Shown one piece after another: positions 26,380-35,471 of a stretch of DNA of 64,000 nucleotides (positions are counted from its first letter, which is position 1; each line of letters starts with the position of its first letter). Location of the stretch: the NCBI GenBank assembly GCA_965204665.1, contig OZ242002.1, positions 496,001 to 560,000 on the forward strand, given 5' to 3'. The stretch is from Nemesobacter sp965204665. Lineage in GTDB: Bacteria; Desulfobacterota_D; UBA1144; Nemesobacterales; Nemesobacteraceae. Position numbers and translations under genes: made by a program. Under the pieces are notes generated by a model. It was given only the letters and a program-made list of their open reading frames with translations. It searched no databases and was not told where the DNA came from.

Positions 26380-27711
26380 CTATTTTCCATAACTGAGTTT
26401 CCGAATAACGGCTGTAGTGAACACTCTGTCCATCCAGCGCTCGATATTGCCGCGGGAGGTCCGTCCTATGAGTTTTCTTACCTGCTCCAGGGAGATCACG
26501 GCTTTTGCGTAGGACCTGTGCCCGCCGGCGCTCCCGATTTGATCAAAGAGTTCAAAAAGAAGCCTCCCTGCGCTCTGTACAGAACCTGTGTTTCTTACGG
26601 AAATTACAATGTGCGTACCGGAAATGATTCCAAAGGCAACTGACCATTCCACTCCTTCCACCTTTATCCCCATATCGGCAAGTTGAGCAATCAGGTGTTC
26701 TTTCTCTATCTTTCCGAGGTTCATGAAAATTATCTTGTCTTTTATCCAGTGCATGGAGAGCGCCTCTCCATAACACTTAACCTCTTCAGGATATATGTTC
26801 TTTGATTCTATTTTCCTGAGCAGTGAAAGGTCAGCTTGGTTGTAAAGATATGTAAATGCCTCAAGGTCATCGAAATCCGCCCCTCTGTTAAGCGTCATCG
26901 TATCCGTCTTTATTCCGTAAAGAAGAGCAGTCGAGAGTTTTTTGGAAATTTCCACCTGCGCGGCCCTGAGAAACCGCGTCATAATAGTTGCCGTCGCACC
27001 CTCTTCCGAGCTTATCTCGGTAAATTTAGCATGACATTCAACAACATTCGGATGATGGTCTATTACAGAATCAATATCAGTCACCACACCCGCGAAATAA
27101 GAAGGTTGTACGTCGACAAGCGCTATGGAATCAAAAGTTTTTATATCTTCAGTGGATATTACCCGGATGTCTATGCCCATAAGTTCGACCATGGCAACAT
27201 TCTCAGGTCTTGATATTCTCTCACCCAAGTAGCCTATGATGGCGGTTTTCTTGTTTCGTTTCAGCAAGGTGCGGAGCGCCAGAGCACTTGCAATCGCATC
27301 GGGGTCGGGTTGGTTGTGAATAAGTATAAGAAGTTTCTTCGCGTTGCGGTGTACATACCTTATTTCCCTTACTGAAAGTTCCGTCCCGGCAAGCTTTTCT
27401 TCAAAAGCCAGCTGACTTTGAACAACATCCTCAAATTTCACATATCTGACTGATTGACAGCCGCCGTCCTCATAATCTATATTGTCTGAAACCACAATGG
27501 GGCTGTCCGGGTAGCCTGCGGACAGATCAGACAATGCCTTATCATCTGAAATTTCCTTGCCTACCACTATAAGGGTGAATTTACCTTTTTGGCTGAGGGC
27601 GCTCTCCAAGGAACTGACGCGCAGTACCTGTCCCCTTTTCTCAAAAAGGTTTATCAGGAGAATATCGAACTTCCCGATGAACATGTATCTTCTGTCACGA
27701 TTTTGTTTCAT
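26380..27711 (-). CDS. DHH-family phosphoesterase with N-terminal nucleotide-binding-like domain
   Basis: A 443-residue protein. The N-terminal 130 residues (FDILLINLFEKRGQV, LIVVGKEI, PIVVSDN) look like an RCK/Rossmann-type domain. The DHH domain follows, with HNQPDPDAIASALAL (motif I), ALVDVQP (motif II) and SVIDHHPN (DHH motif). The DHHA1 end has GSAGGHRSYAKAVI. DHH/DHHA1 enzymes are Mn-dependent and degrade nano-RNA, pAp or cyclic dinucleotides; which one is unknown here. The gene starts 30 bases after trpA and is followed by argC at 45 bases. The combination with an RCK-like domain is seen in a subgroup of uncharacterised bacterial DHH proteins. Confidence 0.85.
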   Translation of the reverse strand: MKQNRDRRYMFIGKFDILLINLFEKRGQVLRVSSLESALSQKGKFTLIVVGKEISDDKALSDLSAGYPDSPIVVSDNIDYEDGGCQSVRYVKFEDVVQSQLAFEEKLAGTELSVREIRYVHRNAKKLLILIHNQPDPDAIASALALRTLLKRNKKTAIIGYLGERISRPENVAMVELMGIDIRVISTEDIKTFDSIALVDVQPSYFAGVVTDIDSVIDHHPNVVECHAKFTEISSEEGATATIMTRFLRAAQVEISKKLSTALLYGIKTDTMTLNRGADFDDLEAFTYLYNQADLSLLRKIESKNIYPEEVKCYGEALSMHWIKDKIIFMNLGKIEKEHLIAQLADMGIKVEGVEWSVAFGIISGTHIVISVRNTGSVQSAGRLLFELFDQIGSAGGHRSYAKAVISLEQVRKLIGRTSRGNIERWMDRVFTTAVIRKLSYGK

Positions 27712-27741
27712 GACGCACCGAGTCTCAGGCGATTTTTTTAT

Positions 27742-28542
27742 CTATCTGCAACAGGCATCGCTGAGTTGCCGGGTGAGACGAGAAATGTTTGCCAGCATAT
27801 CCTCTTCCGAGTCCCTTTCATTCTCAATTATTCTCACAAGAGCACTCCCCACAATAACCGCGTCTGAAAAAGCGGCTATCGATTTTGCCTGTTCAGCTGA
27901 AGATACTCCGAATCCCACACCCACAGGCAGATCGGAGTACTGTCGGATCCTGTCCACAAGGTCATGCAGACTGTAGTCCATGTCGGGCCGTGCCCCTGTA
28001 ACACCCGTAACCGAAACAAGGTAGACAAATCCCGATGCTTTCTGTGACACCAGATCTATTCTCCGTTCCGTGCTTGTAGGCGCAAGAAGAAAAATGAGAT
28101 CAAGCCCCTCGCGCCGAGTGCAGATGTGGAGCTCATCTGCTTCTTCCGGTGGCAGATCTACCGCCAGCACGCCGTCTGCGCCCGCCCGCCGGGCGTCATG
28201 CGCAAAGCGTTCCGGTCCGTAAGAAAAAAAAGGATTATAGTATCCGAACAGTATTATGGGTATGTCGGAGGAGGCTCTTATTCTTTTCACCAGTTCCAAT
28301 ACATCAGCAACCGATGTCGAGTTCCGAAGAGCCCTTTCAGATGCCGCCTGGATCACAGGTCCATCCGCCATCGGATCAGAAAAAGGAATGCCGATCTCAA
28401 TCATATCAGCTCCGGCAGTTTCCATGCATCCGACAATCCGCTCGGTAAGACGGATATCGGGGTCCCCCGCAGTAACATAGCAGATAAGAGCAGATCTGTC
28501 TTTTTTCCGGAGTTCGCAGAATTTTTCTTCTATTCTTCCCAT
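27742..28542 (-). CDS. trpA: Tryptophan synthase alpha subunit
   Basis: Cleaves indole-3-glycerol phosphate to indole, which passes to TrpB. The catalytic Glu and Asp lie in ADMIEIGIPFSDPMADGP. IILFGYYNPFF, GADGVLAVDLPPEEA, VYLVSVTGVTGAR and VGVGFGVSS are the usual phosphate-site and barrel segments. Length 266 residues is normal. A 223-base gap separates it from trpB, unlike the usual coupling. A near-consensus promoter lies in that gap, so trpA and the five genes from it to the ACP may be made separately from trpFB. Confidence 0.95.
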   Translation of the reverse strand: MGRIEEKFCELRKKDRSALICYVTAGDPDIRLTERIVGCMETAGADMIEIGIPFSDPMADGPVIQAASERALRNSTSVADVLELVKRIRASSDIPIILFGYYNPFFSYGPERFAHDARRAGADGVLAVDLPPEEADELHICTRREGLDLIFLLAPTSTERRIDLVSQKASGFVYLVSVTGVTGARPDMDYSLHDLVDRIRQYSDLPVGVGFGVSSAEQAKSIAAFSDAVIVGSALVRIIENERDSEEDMLANISRLTRQLSDACCR

Positions 28543-28645
28543 ATGCTTTCAGCCTACAGCCTAAGCCGGACGGAAACCTCAACTGCAGAAATTTCCAATT
28601 GACTGATAGAATGAAAAAAGTGAAACTCGCTCCAACCTTGCGTTT

Positions 28646-28674
28646 TTTATATACGCACACAACTGCATTGTCAA
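28646..28674 (-). promoter_or_regulatory. Sigma70-type promoter before trpA
   Basis: On the minus strand: TTGACA (28669-28674), 17-base spacer, TATAAA (28646-28651). It would drive trpA-DHH-argC-ligase-ACP. A six-pair hairpin GCCGGG-CAT-CCCGGC lies just upstream near 28703 and might end trpB transcripts. Confidence 0.82.
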
Positions 28675-28765
28675 GCACGGAATGGAATTACAAGTCGAGA
28701 ATGCCGGGCATCCCGGCAGCGGACCGAGCAACCATCTCTTGATCGAACTCCACCCTTAAAGGACT

Positions 28766-29965
28766 TCAGCCGCTGCCCGAAACTGTATGTATGTCCTTGT
28801 CTCCCCTTCCCGAAAGGCATATCACAACTATCTGACCGGATGACATATTCGGAGCGATTTTGCAGACGTGAGCTACGGCATGGGATGTCTCAAGGGCGGG
28901 AATTATTCCTTCGGTTTCTGAAAGGAAAGAGAATGCGGAAAGTGCCTCCCTGTCCGTAACTGCAGTGTATTCCACCATGCCGGTATCCTGAAAATAGGAA
29001 TGCTCCGGACCCACTCCCGGATAATCGAGACCCGCGGCGACCGAATGGGCGCCCTTTATCTGACCATTTTCATCCTGGAGAAGATAAGTTCTGCTGCCAT
29101 GGAGAACACCTGCCGACCCTGCCGTTATAGTGGCTGAGTGGCTGCCGCTGTTCAGTCCGTGTCCGGCGGCTTCCACTCCGATTTTTTTTACCTCGGGATG
29201 CTTAATGAACGGAAAGAAAAGTCCCATGGCGTTTGAACCTCCACCGACGCAGGCAACAAGAATATCGGGAAGTCTGCCCTCGAGACCGAGTATCTGCTCC
29301 ATCGCCTCCCTGCCTATCACAGACTGAAAATCTCTTACCATCATGGGGTACGGATGCGGTCCGGCAACACTTCCTATTATGTAAAAAGTGTCTCCGACGT
29401 TGGTAATCCAGTCCCTCATGGCCTCGTTCATGGCGTCCTTCAATGTTCTTGTCCCTGAAACTACAGGAACCACTTCCGCACCCAGAAGTTTCATGCGGAA
29501 AACATTCAGTTCCTGACGACTGATGTCCTCCTCCCCCATATATACAACACACTGTTTGCCGAGAAGGGCAGCTACGGTGGCAGTAGCAACTCCATGTTGT
29601 CCAGCTCCAGTTTCCGCTATGATTCTCCTTTTCCCCATTCTCCCGCACAGAATCGCCTGGCCTATGGTGTTGTTGATCTTGTGAGCGCCGGTATGGGCAA
29701 GGTCCTCCCTTTTGAGGTATATCTTCGCACCGCCGAGTCTTTCGGTCATTCTCCGAGCGTAGTAAAGAGGAGTCGGCCTCCCGACATATTCGCTCAGGTA
29801 ATAATCAATCTCTTCCTGAAAGGAGTCATCCGAAGACGCTTCGCCGTAAGCTTCTTGAAGATTTTCAAGCGCAGGCATCAACGTTTCTGAAACGTAACGG
29901 CCGCCGAAATCACCGAAACGGCCTTCAGCGTCCGGGTAATCATACTCGATGTTTGTTTGCGCCAC
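28766..29965 (-). CDS. trpB: Tryptophan synthase beta subunit
   Basis: PLP enzyme that joins indole and serine to make tryptophan. The PLP lysine lies in HTGAHKINNTIGQA; the catalytic acid in IIAETGAGQHGVA; the phosphate cup in VGGGSNAMGLF. Length 399 residues is standard for the TrpB1 form. Its ATG lies 26 bases inside the end of trpF, so the two are translationally coupled. The usual first genes of the pathway (trpE, G, D, C) are not here. Confidence 0.96.
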   Translation of the reverse strand: MAQTNIEYDYPDAEGRFGDFGGRYVSETLMPALENLQEAYGEASSDDSFQEEIDYYLSEYVGRPTPLYYARRMTERLGGAKIYLKREDLAHTGAHKINNTIGQAILCGRMGKRRIIAETGAGQHGVATATVAALLGKQCVVYMGEEDISRQELNVFRMKLLGAEVVPVVSGTRTLKDAMNEAMRDWITNVGDTFYIIGSVAGPHPYPMMVRDFQSVIGREAMEQILGLEGRLPDILVACVGGGSNAMGLFFPFIKHPEVKKIGVEAAGHGLNSGSHSATITAGSAGVLHGSRTYLLQDENGQIKGAHSVAAGLDYPGVGPEHSYFQDTGMVEYTAVTDREALSAFSFLSETEGIIPALETSHAVAHVCKIAPNMSSGQIVVICLSGRGDKDIHTVSGSG

Positions 29966-30572
29966 CTCTTACCTCCTCCATAAACCGTGCGATTTTGGAA
30001 TGACTTTTTACTCCAGGAGAACTTTCAACTCCGGAACTCACATCAACCGCGTAGGGTCTCACTGTCCGCACCGCCAGAGCGATGTTTTCCGGACGCAAAC
30101 CGCCCGATAGTATAACGAATCTGTCGCAGATTTTCTCCGCGGCCAGCATATCCCAAGAAAAACTCTCTCCGGTACCTCCGTATGCCGAAGGAGACCATGT
30201 GTCAAAAAGAAAAGTCCGCGTATTATAGAGATCAAGTGATTCAAGACTTTCCGCATCTTTTATCCTTACGGCTTTTATGTAGTTTTTCCCGAATGCCGCA
30301 CACATCTCAGGCGACTCTTCGCCGTGGAACTGATAAACATCAAAACCCGCTTCCGCTTTGGCCTCTTCAAGGAAATGCTTCTCCGCATTCACAAAAACCC
30401 CCACTTTTATCACAAAAGGAGGAAGTGTATCTATTATCTTTTTCGCCTCGGCCGGCGAGATATTCCTAGAACTCTTTTCGTAGAAAACAAAACCCAGTGC
30501 AGAAGCACCCGCCGTCACAGCAAAAAGCGCGTCTGCTTTATCCGTGATTCCGCAAATCTTTACTCTGGTCAT
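29940..30572 (-). CDS. trpF: Phosphoribosylanthranilate isomerase
   Basis: Third step of the tryptophan branch, an Amadori rearrangement in a TIM barrel. The N-terminal VKICGITDKADAL carries the catalytic Cys; FVFYEKSSRNISP, KVGVFVN, VYQFHGEE, FDTWSPSAYGGTGESFSW (catalytic Asp) and FVILSGGLRPENI follow in the family order. The end is YAVDVSSGVESSPGVKSHSK. Length 210 residues is normal. First gene of the trpF-trpB pair. A weak promoter, TTGCCG-N17-TATCGT, can be seen just upstream. Confidence 0.95.
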   Translation of the reverse strand: MTRVKICGITDKADALFAVTAGASALGFVFYEKSSRNISPAEAKKIIDTLPPFVIKVGVFVNAEKHFLEEAKAEAGFDVYQFHGEESPEMCAAFGKNYIKAVRIKDAESLESLDLYNTRTFLFDTWSPSAYGGTGESFSWDMLAAEKICDRFVILSGGLRPENIALAVRTVRPYAVDVSSGVESSPGVKSHSKIARFMEEVRGGANKHRV

Positions 30573-30726
30573 TTACGCTTACATGTCAGCCGACAACGAT
30601 ACTTTGATTAAAGATCTTCGGCAATCAGTTCCGTTCTGATTCCACCGCCCATTAAACTCCTCACGCCATTGTCGGCGTGAAAAAATATAGAACCGAGCAG
30701 AAAGGATTTATTTCAGGAGTGTGTTC

Positions 30727-31884
30727 CTAAAAATGGAGTTGAACCTGCGCCCTTACCATGTTCTCGTCAACTTCGGTTCCATCAAGCCTATCTTTTCTCT
30801 GAAAGGTATAGTCGACCTGTAACTTCCATCTGTGGTCACCGCTTAAATAGTAGTTCATACCCGGGGTAACCGTCCAGATGTTGTCAAGGTCATTTCCCGC
30901 AACGGAGTTTTTGTCGTCATCAAAGAAGATTTGGGCGTACCTTGCAGCAAGTTCAACCTTATTCGGCAAAAGGAAAAAACCGCCTTGAACTCTAAGCCCG
31001 TGGTCATATGTCTTTTCCGCACCTGCATCATCGGGATTTACCCACCTGCCGACATACTCGCCATTGAGATTGAACCTGGAGTGGATATAACTCGCATCGG
31101 CGGTACAAGAAATCACGGAGCCATTCTCGAGTTCTCTCTCTCCTTTAGGAATTCCTATGTTCTTATCTCCACCATCCTCAACGCTTATACCGGCGACAGC
31201 CGCTCCGATTGTCAAGGTCGGTTCTGTGGTGAAATTCTCTTTTAAGTTGTTGATTTTTCCACCTAAAATCGAAGCTTGTACTCTACCGACCCAGAGCATG
31301 TCCATATCGCCGTCATCATTTTTGGCGTTTGCCTGCTCTCCCTGAAAAACGCCTAATTCATAGCGAACCGCATCGTCGCCGAGAAATCCGTATACGCCGC
31401 CGCCTATATCCCTGTAAAAACTGAGGTAGTTGGTTAGAATCGAATAATCTACCAACTGCAGAGAAGTCGTTGAATTAAGAAATTCTCTGTTGAAGGGAAC
31501 CTTATATTGACCCACAATCGGAGTAAGTCTTTTATCTTTTGCAAACGAAAAATAAAAATCCAGCAGATTCCCGTCGTTTGCCAAATCATATTGAATCTTG
31601 TATTTCATCCAAGGGGCGAATACGTTGCCCAACAAAAATAAATCAATCCTTCTTACACTGAAACCGAGGCCGTCATCATCAACTTCTTCCTCGTTTACAT
31701 AGCTGGTCGAGAATTGACCGTTAACCCTCATTTTGAGTTTGTAGTTCTTGTCGGCGGTCTGGAAAGCAAGACCGGATCCATTTCTCAACTTGACCATCAC
31801 GTCGTTAGTATGCGCAGTTGAAGGAGTAAAGGTGAAAGCGGTAAACATCATTAGAGATAACGCCGGAACAAATAAAAATCTCAT
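30727..31884 (-). CDS. Phosphate-selective porin O/P family, copy 2
   Basis: A 385-residue outer-membrane porin. The signal peptide MRFLFVPALSLMMFTAFTF precedes a 16-strand-type barrel of the Porin_O_P family. Landmarks are GFSVRRIDLFLLG, FAPWMKYKIQYDL, GQYKVPFNREFLNS and a C-terminal end MVRAQVQLHF with Phe last. The family forms anion- or phosphate-preferring channels. It is clearly paralogous to 38976-40142, and the two bracket the pst genes on the same strand. AAGGAGG lies a few bases before the ATG and a TATAAT hexamer lies about 55 bases upstream, where a PhoB-activated promoter would fit. I could not identify a Pho box with confidence. Confidence 0.88.
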   Translation of the reverse strand: MRFLFVPALSLMMFTAFTFTPSTAHTNDVMVKLRNGSGLAFQTADKNYKLKMRVNGQFSTSYVNEEEVDDDGLGFSVRRIDLFLLGNVFAPWMKYKIQYDLANDGNLLDFYFSFAKDKRLTPIVGQYKVPFNREFLNSTTSLQLVDYSILTNYLSFYRDIGGGVYGFLGDDAVRYELGVFQGEQANAKNDDGDMDMLWVGRVQASILGGKINNLKENFTTEPTLTIGAAVAGISVEDGGDKNIGIPKGERELENGSVISCTADASYIHSRFNLNGEYVGRWVNPDDAGAEKTYDHGLRVQGGFFLLPNKVELAARYAQIFFDDDKNSVAGNDLDNIWTVTPGMNYYLSGDHRWKLQVDYTFQRKDRLDGTEVDENMVRAQVQLHF

Positions 31885-32012
31885 CTCTCAAGCCTCCTTA
31901 GCATGTGTTTTCTTATCTCCAGTTGAAGAACGATCACATTTATTATATCGGCACATAACTCCAGTGCAGATGAAAACAAAGGCAACCCGATTCCGCAAAT
32001 TAAAGATATAGT

Positions 32013-32090
32013 TCGCTCATTAAACTTCGAAGTGCAACACCTGAATTATAACGAAGCCGTTCGTAAAAACGAGTAGTTGATAGGGCCGAG
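32013..32090 (+). repeat. Dispersed 78-bp repeat, copy A
   Basis: 78 bases that match 60451-60528 in inverse orientation with eight mismatches and no gap. The first 29 bases also match 56901-56929. One frame reads LNFEVQHLNYNEAVRKNE then stop, and the same peptide with one change is found in copy C, so it may be the tail of a mobile-element gene. The 31885-32264 intergenic stretch holds nothing else I recognise besides the porin promoter region. Confidence 0.8.
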
Positions 32091-32264
32091 GGATAAGGAT
32101 ATGCTCCGATACCCGTTAAAGGAAGGCATATCTGATGTCATCAGACTGCAATCACCTCGGCTGCGAAGAACGAATCCGGATAGAAGCGTTGCGGAGAATG
32201 GATCTTTCAGTCCGGCAGAACACCGACCGACTCGGACAGGCTGCGTATACGAGACGGAACTCGT

Positions 32265-32930
32265 TTAGTTCATCTCAGAAGTGTGCTGGTGTTTGATCAT
32301 CTTTCCGGTAGCCATATAGTAGGCGTTTTCCGCTACGTTTGTGGCAAGGTCGGCAACTCTTTCAAGATGTCTTGCAACGTATATATAACGAAGCGCCCTG
32401 TTGAGCGTAGACGGGTCTGAAATTATAAAAGTTATAAGTTCTCTTACTATCTGCGGTTCGTAGTTATCGACCTCGTCGTCTTTTTCGCATACGGATATCG
32501 CAAGGTCTGAATCCTTTCTTATAAAGGAGTCTATGCTCTCGCGAAGCATCTCCATAGTCTTATCAGCCATTTTGGGAATATCCACAAGCGGTTTTATCGG
32601 AGGGTAATCCGCCATGAAAAGCGCCATTCTCGAGATGCTTGTGGCATGATCTCCTATCCTCTCGAGATCGTTGTTCACCTTCATCACCATCGTCACGGTA
32701 CGCAGGTCCTGAGCTTCCGGATGATAAAGCGCCAGTATCTTTATACAGAGATTGTCTATTTCAATCTCCATACTGTTTATCCGCTCATCCGCACTTATCA
32801 CTTCTTGGGCGAGAATCATATTGCCGTCGCGCAAAGCTTTCACGCTTTTGGCTATGTTTGTTTCAACAAGAGAAACCATCTCCAGCAACTTCTTATTCAG
32901 AAGCGCCATCTCCTCTTCAAATCTGATCAT
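32265..32930 (-). CDS. phoU: Phosphate transport system accessory protein PhoU
   Basis: A 221-residue helical protein that links the PstSCAB transporter to the PhoR kinase and silences the Pho response when phosphate is plentiful. Two PhoU repeats are visible, each with the metal-binding E(D)xxxD pattern: DLERIGDHATSIS in the first and HLERVADLATNVAENAYY in the second. It is the last gene of the pst operon, 27 bases after pstB. Assignment is firm. Confidence 0.95.
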   Translation of the reverse strand: MIRFEEEMALLNKKLLEMVSLVETNIAKSVKALRDGNMILAQEVISADERINSMEIEIDNLCIKILALYHPEAQDLRTVTMVMKVNNDLERIGDHATSISRMALFMADYPPIKPLVDIPKMADKTMEMLRESIDSFIRKDSDLAISVCEKDDEVDNYEPQIVRELITFIISDPSTLNRALRYIYVARHLERVADLATNVAENAYYMATGKMIKHQHTSEMN

Positions 32931-32957
32931 CCGCGAATTCTCCCGACGGCCGAAACA

Positions 32958-33818
32958 TCAGCCGAATTTCCCGGAAACGTAATCTTCTGTATGTTTTTTG
33001 GCCGGATTAAGGAATATCTTTTCCGTGGTATTGAATTCCACTACGCTTCCTATGTACATAAAGGCAGTGTAGTCGGAAACCCTGGAAGCCTGCTGCATGT
33101 TGTGAGTTACTATGACTATGGTGAACTTGCTTTTAAGTTCGGTTATAAGGTCTTCTATTTTCGTCGTGGCGATCGGATCAAGAGCGGAACAGGGCTCATC
33201 CATAAGCAGAACATCCGGTTCCACCGCAACCGCTCTTGCGATGCAGAGTCTCTGCTGCTGTCCTCCTGAAAGCCCCATGGCGCTTTCGTTGAGCCTGTCG
33301 TTCACCTCCTCCCAGAGAGCCGCACGCTTTAGATTTTTCTCCACTATATCATCAAGAACTGATTTCTTGTTGATTCCCGCTATTCTCGCTCCGTAGGCGA
33401 CGTTTTCGTAAATGGACTTGGGAAACGGATTCGATTTCTGAAAGACCATCCCTACTCTTTTTCTCAGGTCCGTAATGTCAACATCCGGGGAAAATATATT
33501 TTCTCCGTTAATTCCTATTTCCCCTTCAACCCGACAACCGTCCACCAGATCGTTTAACCGGTTAAAACATCTGAGCAAAGTCGATTTGCCGCAACCTGAG
33601 GGACCTATAAACGCCGTAACCCTCTTTCTCGGGATATTCATATTGATACCGCAAAGGGCCTGCTTCTGACCGTAGAACAGATCTAAGTTCCTAACCCTTA
33701 CGACCGGGTCGGTAACATCCATGGCTTTCTCCGAAACATTCGTATTAACGGCTGCGGAATCTCCGTTCGCAACGGGAATCTTGACCTCCTCCTTTCTCAT
33801 CACTTCAGACACCACCAA
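32958..33818 (-). CDS. pstB: Phosphate ABC transporter ATP-binding protein
   Basis: ATPase of the high-affinity phosphate importer. Walker A is FIGPSGCGKSTLLR, Q-loop MVFQKSNPFP, signature LSGGQQQRLCIARA, Walker B VLLMDEPCSALD and switch VTHNMQQA, all typical of PstB. Length 286 with a 35-residue N-terminal extension beyond the usual start. The first codon is TTG or the next GTG; GGAGG upstream fits either. An ATG at 33800 is also possible. Thirty bases separate it from pstA. Confidence 0.96.
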   Translation of the reverse strand: MVVSEVMRKEEVKIPVANGDSAAVNTNVSEKAMDVTDPVVRVRNLDLFYGQKQALCGINMNIPRKRVTAFIGPSGCGKSTLLRCFNRLNDLVDGCRVEGEIGINGENIFSPDVDITDLRKRVGMVFQKSNPFPKSIYENVAYGARIAGINKKSVLDDIVEKNLKRAALWEEVNDRLNESAMGLSGGQQQRLCIARAVAVEPDVLLMDEPCSALDPIATTKIEDLITELKSKFTIVIVTHNMQQASRVSDYTAFMYIGSVVEFNTTEKIFLNPAKKHTEDYVSGKFG

Positions 33819-33848
33819 ACTATCCTCCCCGCATTCAACAGCTCTGCA

Positions 33849-35471
33849 CTATACGGCAGAAGTCGCATATTTTTTCCTAAGCCTGTTTCGTATTATTACG
33901 GCTGTTATGTTAAGAATAACCACTATTAATATAAGTAGAAAAGCCGTCATAAAAACCATGGGTTTCACCGCCTCGGCGTTGGGGGACTGAAATCCCAAGT
34001 CGTATATATGAAACCCGAGATGCATAAATTTCCTCTCCAGGTGAAGAAACGGAAATCTTCCATCTATCGGAAGGTCCGGAGCCAACTTGACCACTCCCGT
34101 TATCATAAGGGGTGCGACCTCTCCCGTAGCTCTTGCGACAGCCAGTATCAGCCCTGTTAGAATAGCCGGAAGAGCACTGGGAACAACTACTTTCCATGTA
34201 GTCTCGAACTTGGTCGCCCCAAGCGCCAAGGACCCTTCTCTTATGTTTCTGGGCACTGAGGCGAGCCCTTCCTCCGTAGCCACTATCACTACAGGCACCG
34301 TCAGAAGAGCGAGAGTGAGTGAAGCCCACAGTATACCGCCTGTACCAAATGTGGGATTGGGAAGAGATTCCTTGAAAAACACCGCATCTATTATCCCGCC
34401 GACACCGTAGAGGAAAAATCCTACGCCGAAAACTCCGAATACTATTGACGGAACACCCGCGAGGTTGTTCACGCATATCCTCACAATTCTGACCATGATT
34501 CCCTGCTTTGCGTACTCCCTCAGATAAAGAGCCGCTATCACTCCGAAGGGCATTACCACTATGCTCATGATAAAGACCATAAGCACGGTGCCGAAAATGG
34601 CGGGGAATATTCCTCCTTCCGTGTTAGCCTCCCTCGGATCATCCGAGATAAATCCCCAGAATCTTTCAATATAAAAGCCGATCTTGCCCATCACGCTCAG
34701 ATCATTGGGCCGAAAAGCCATGACGATTTTCCCGAGTTCTATGACTTTTTCATCTCCACCGGGAGAAAGCACCACAACTTGGTTTCTGTTGATCTCACTG
34801 TAGAGATTTTCAAGTTCCGCTTCAACTTTTTCGTACTCGGCTTCGTATTGCTCTATTCTGCGCAGGTAAGGAGCGGTTTTCTCAGGATCCGCGTCTTCTC
34901 CTCTCATCTCAAGTCCCTTCAGTTTAAGACGCTGCTTCTCAATGCCGTGATTGATATCCCCGATAACCCCTTTCTCTATCTTCAGTATCTCTTCGTGGAT
35001 ACGGTTGGCATCGTCCACAAGATCCTTAAACAATATAAAAGCCTTAGGAGAACTGCCCGGAACAATCTTTCCCTCCTCGCGTATCTCCTTTATATAACCG
35101 TGGTAATTCCCCCACTCTCTTCTCTCAAGAATCACCGCCTCACGGGGATAATCCACAGACGCCAGGTCCGCTTCGTCAACCCACTTGAAGTCAAGGCCGT
35201 AAAGATCTCTGTTTCCGATCTTGAGCTTTATCCTGAACTCCGAATCACTCAATCCCTCTATGCCCCGGACAGATTCCCTCGCGCGAAACTGGCCCAAGTA
35301 CACAGAACCATCATTGAGTACATAACGTCCCATATCAGCAGGCCACATCGAACCCAATCCCTTGGTCGCTATGAGGTAAAGAAGACCTCCTATCATCACA
35401 AGGGTCATCATCAGGGCAAGCCCCGACATCCAGACATAGGCATCACCGGCTTTCCATAATTTTCTAGGCAT
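33849..35471 (-). CDS. pstA: Phosphate ABC transporter permease PstA (long form)
   Basis: A 540-residue inner-membrane permease. One N-terminal membrane segment (WMSGLALMMTLVMIGGLLYL) is followed by an extra domain of about 240 residues with a coiled-coil stretch (near ILKIEKGVIGD...IEQYEAEYEKVEAELENL). The BPD_transp_1 core follows, with the coupling loop EGLASVPRNIREGSLALGATKFETTW. The long form of PstA resembles that of pseudomonads and related bacteria, where PstC is also long. Its ATG overlaps the end of pstC by eight bases. Confidence 0.93.
   Translation of the reverse strand: MPRKLWKAGDAYVWMSGLALMMTLVMIGGLLYLIATKGLGSMWPADMGRYVLNDGSVYLGQFRARESVRGIEGLSDSEFRIKLKIGNRDLYGLDFKWVDEADLASVDYPREAVILERREWGNYHGYIKEIREEGKIVPGSSPKAFILFKDLVDDANRIHEEILKIEKGVIGDINHGIEKQRLKLKGLEMRGEDADPEKTAPYLRRIEQYEAEYEKVEAELENLYSEINRNQVVVLSPGGDEKVIELGKIVMAFRPNDLSVMGKIGFYIERFWGFISDDPREANTEGGIFPAIFGTVLMVFIMSIVVMPFGVIAALYLREYAKQGIMVRIVRICVNNLAGVPSIVFGVFGVGFFLYGVGGIIDAVFFKESLPNPTFGTGGILWASLTLALLTVPVVIVATEEGLASVPRNIREGSLALGATKFETTWKVVVPSALPAILTGLILAVARATGEVAPLMITGVVKLAPDLPIDGRFPFLHLERKFMHLGFHIYDLGFQSPNAEAVKPMVFMTAFLLILIVVILNITAVIIRNRLRKKYATSAV

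Noticed and set aside
30670..30690. Hairpin with A-run near 30670-30690 as terminator
   Set aside because: The stem TCACGCC/GGCGTGA is followed by A on the plus strand and has no T-run after it on the minus strand.
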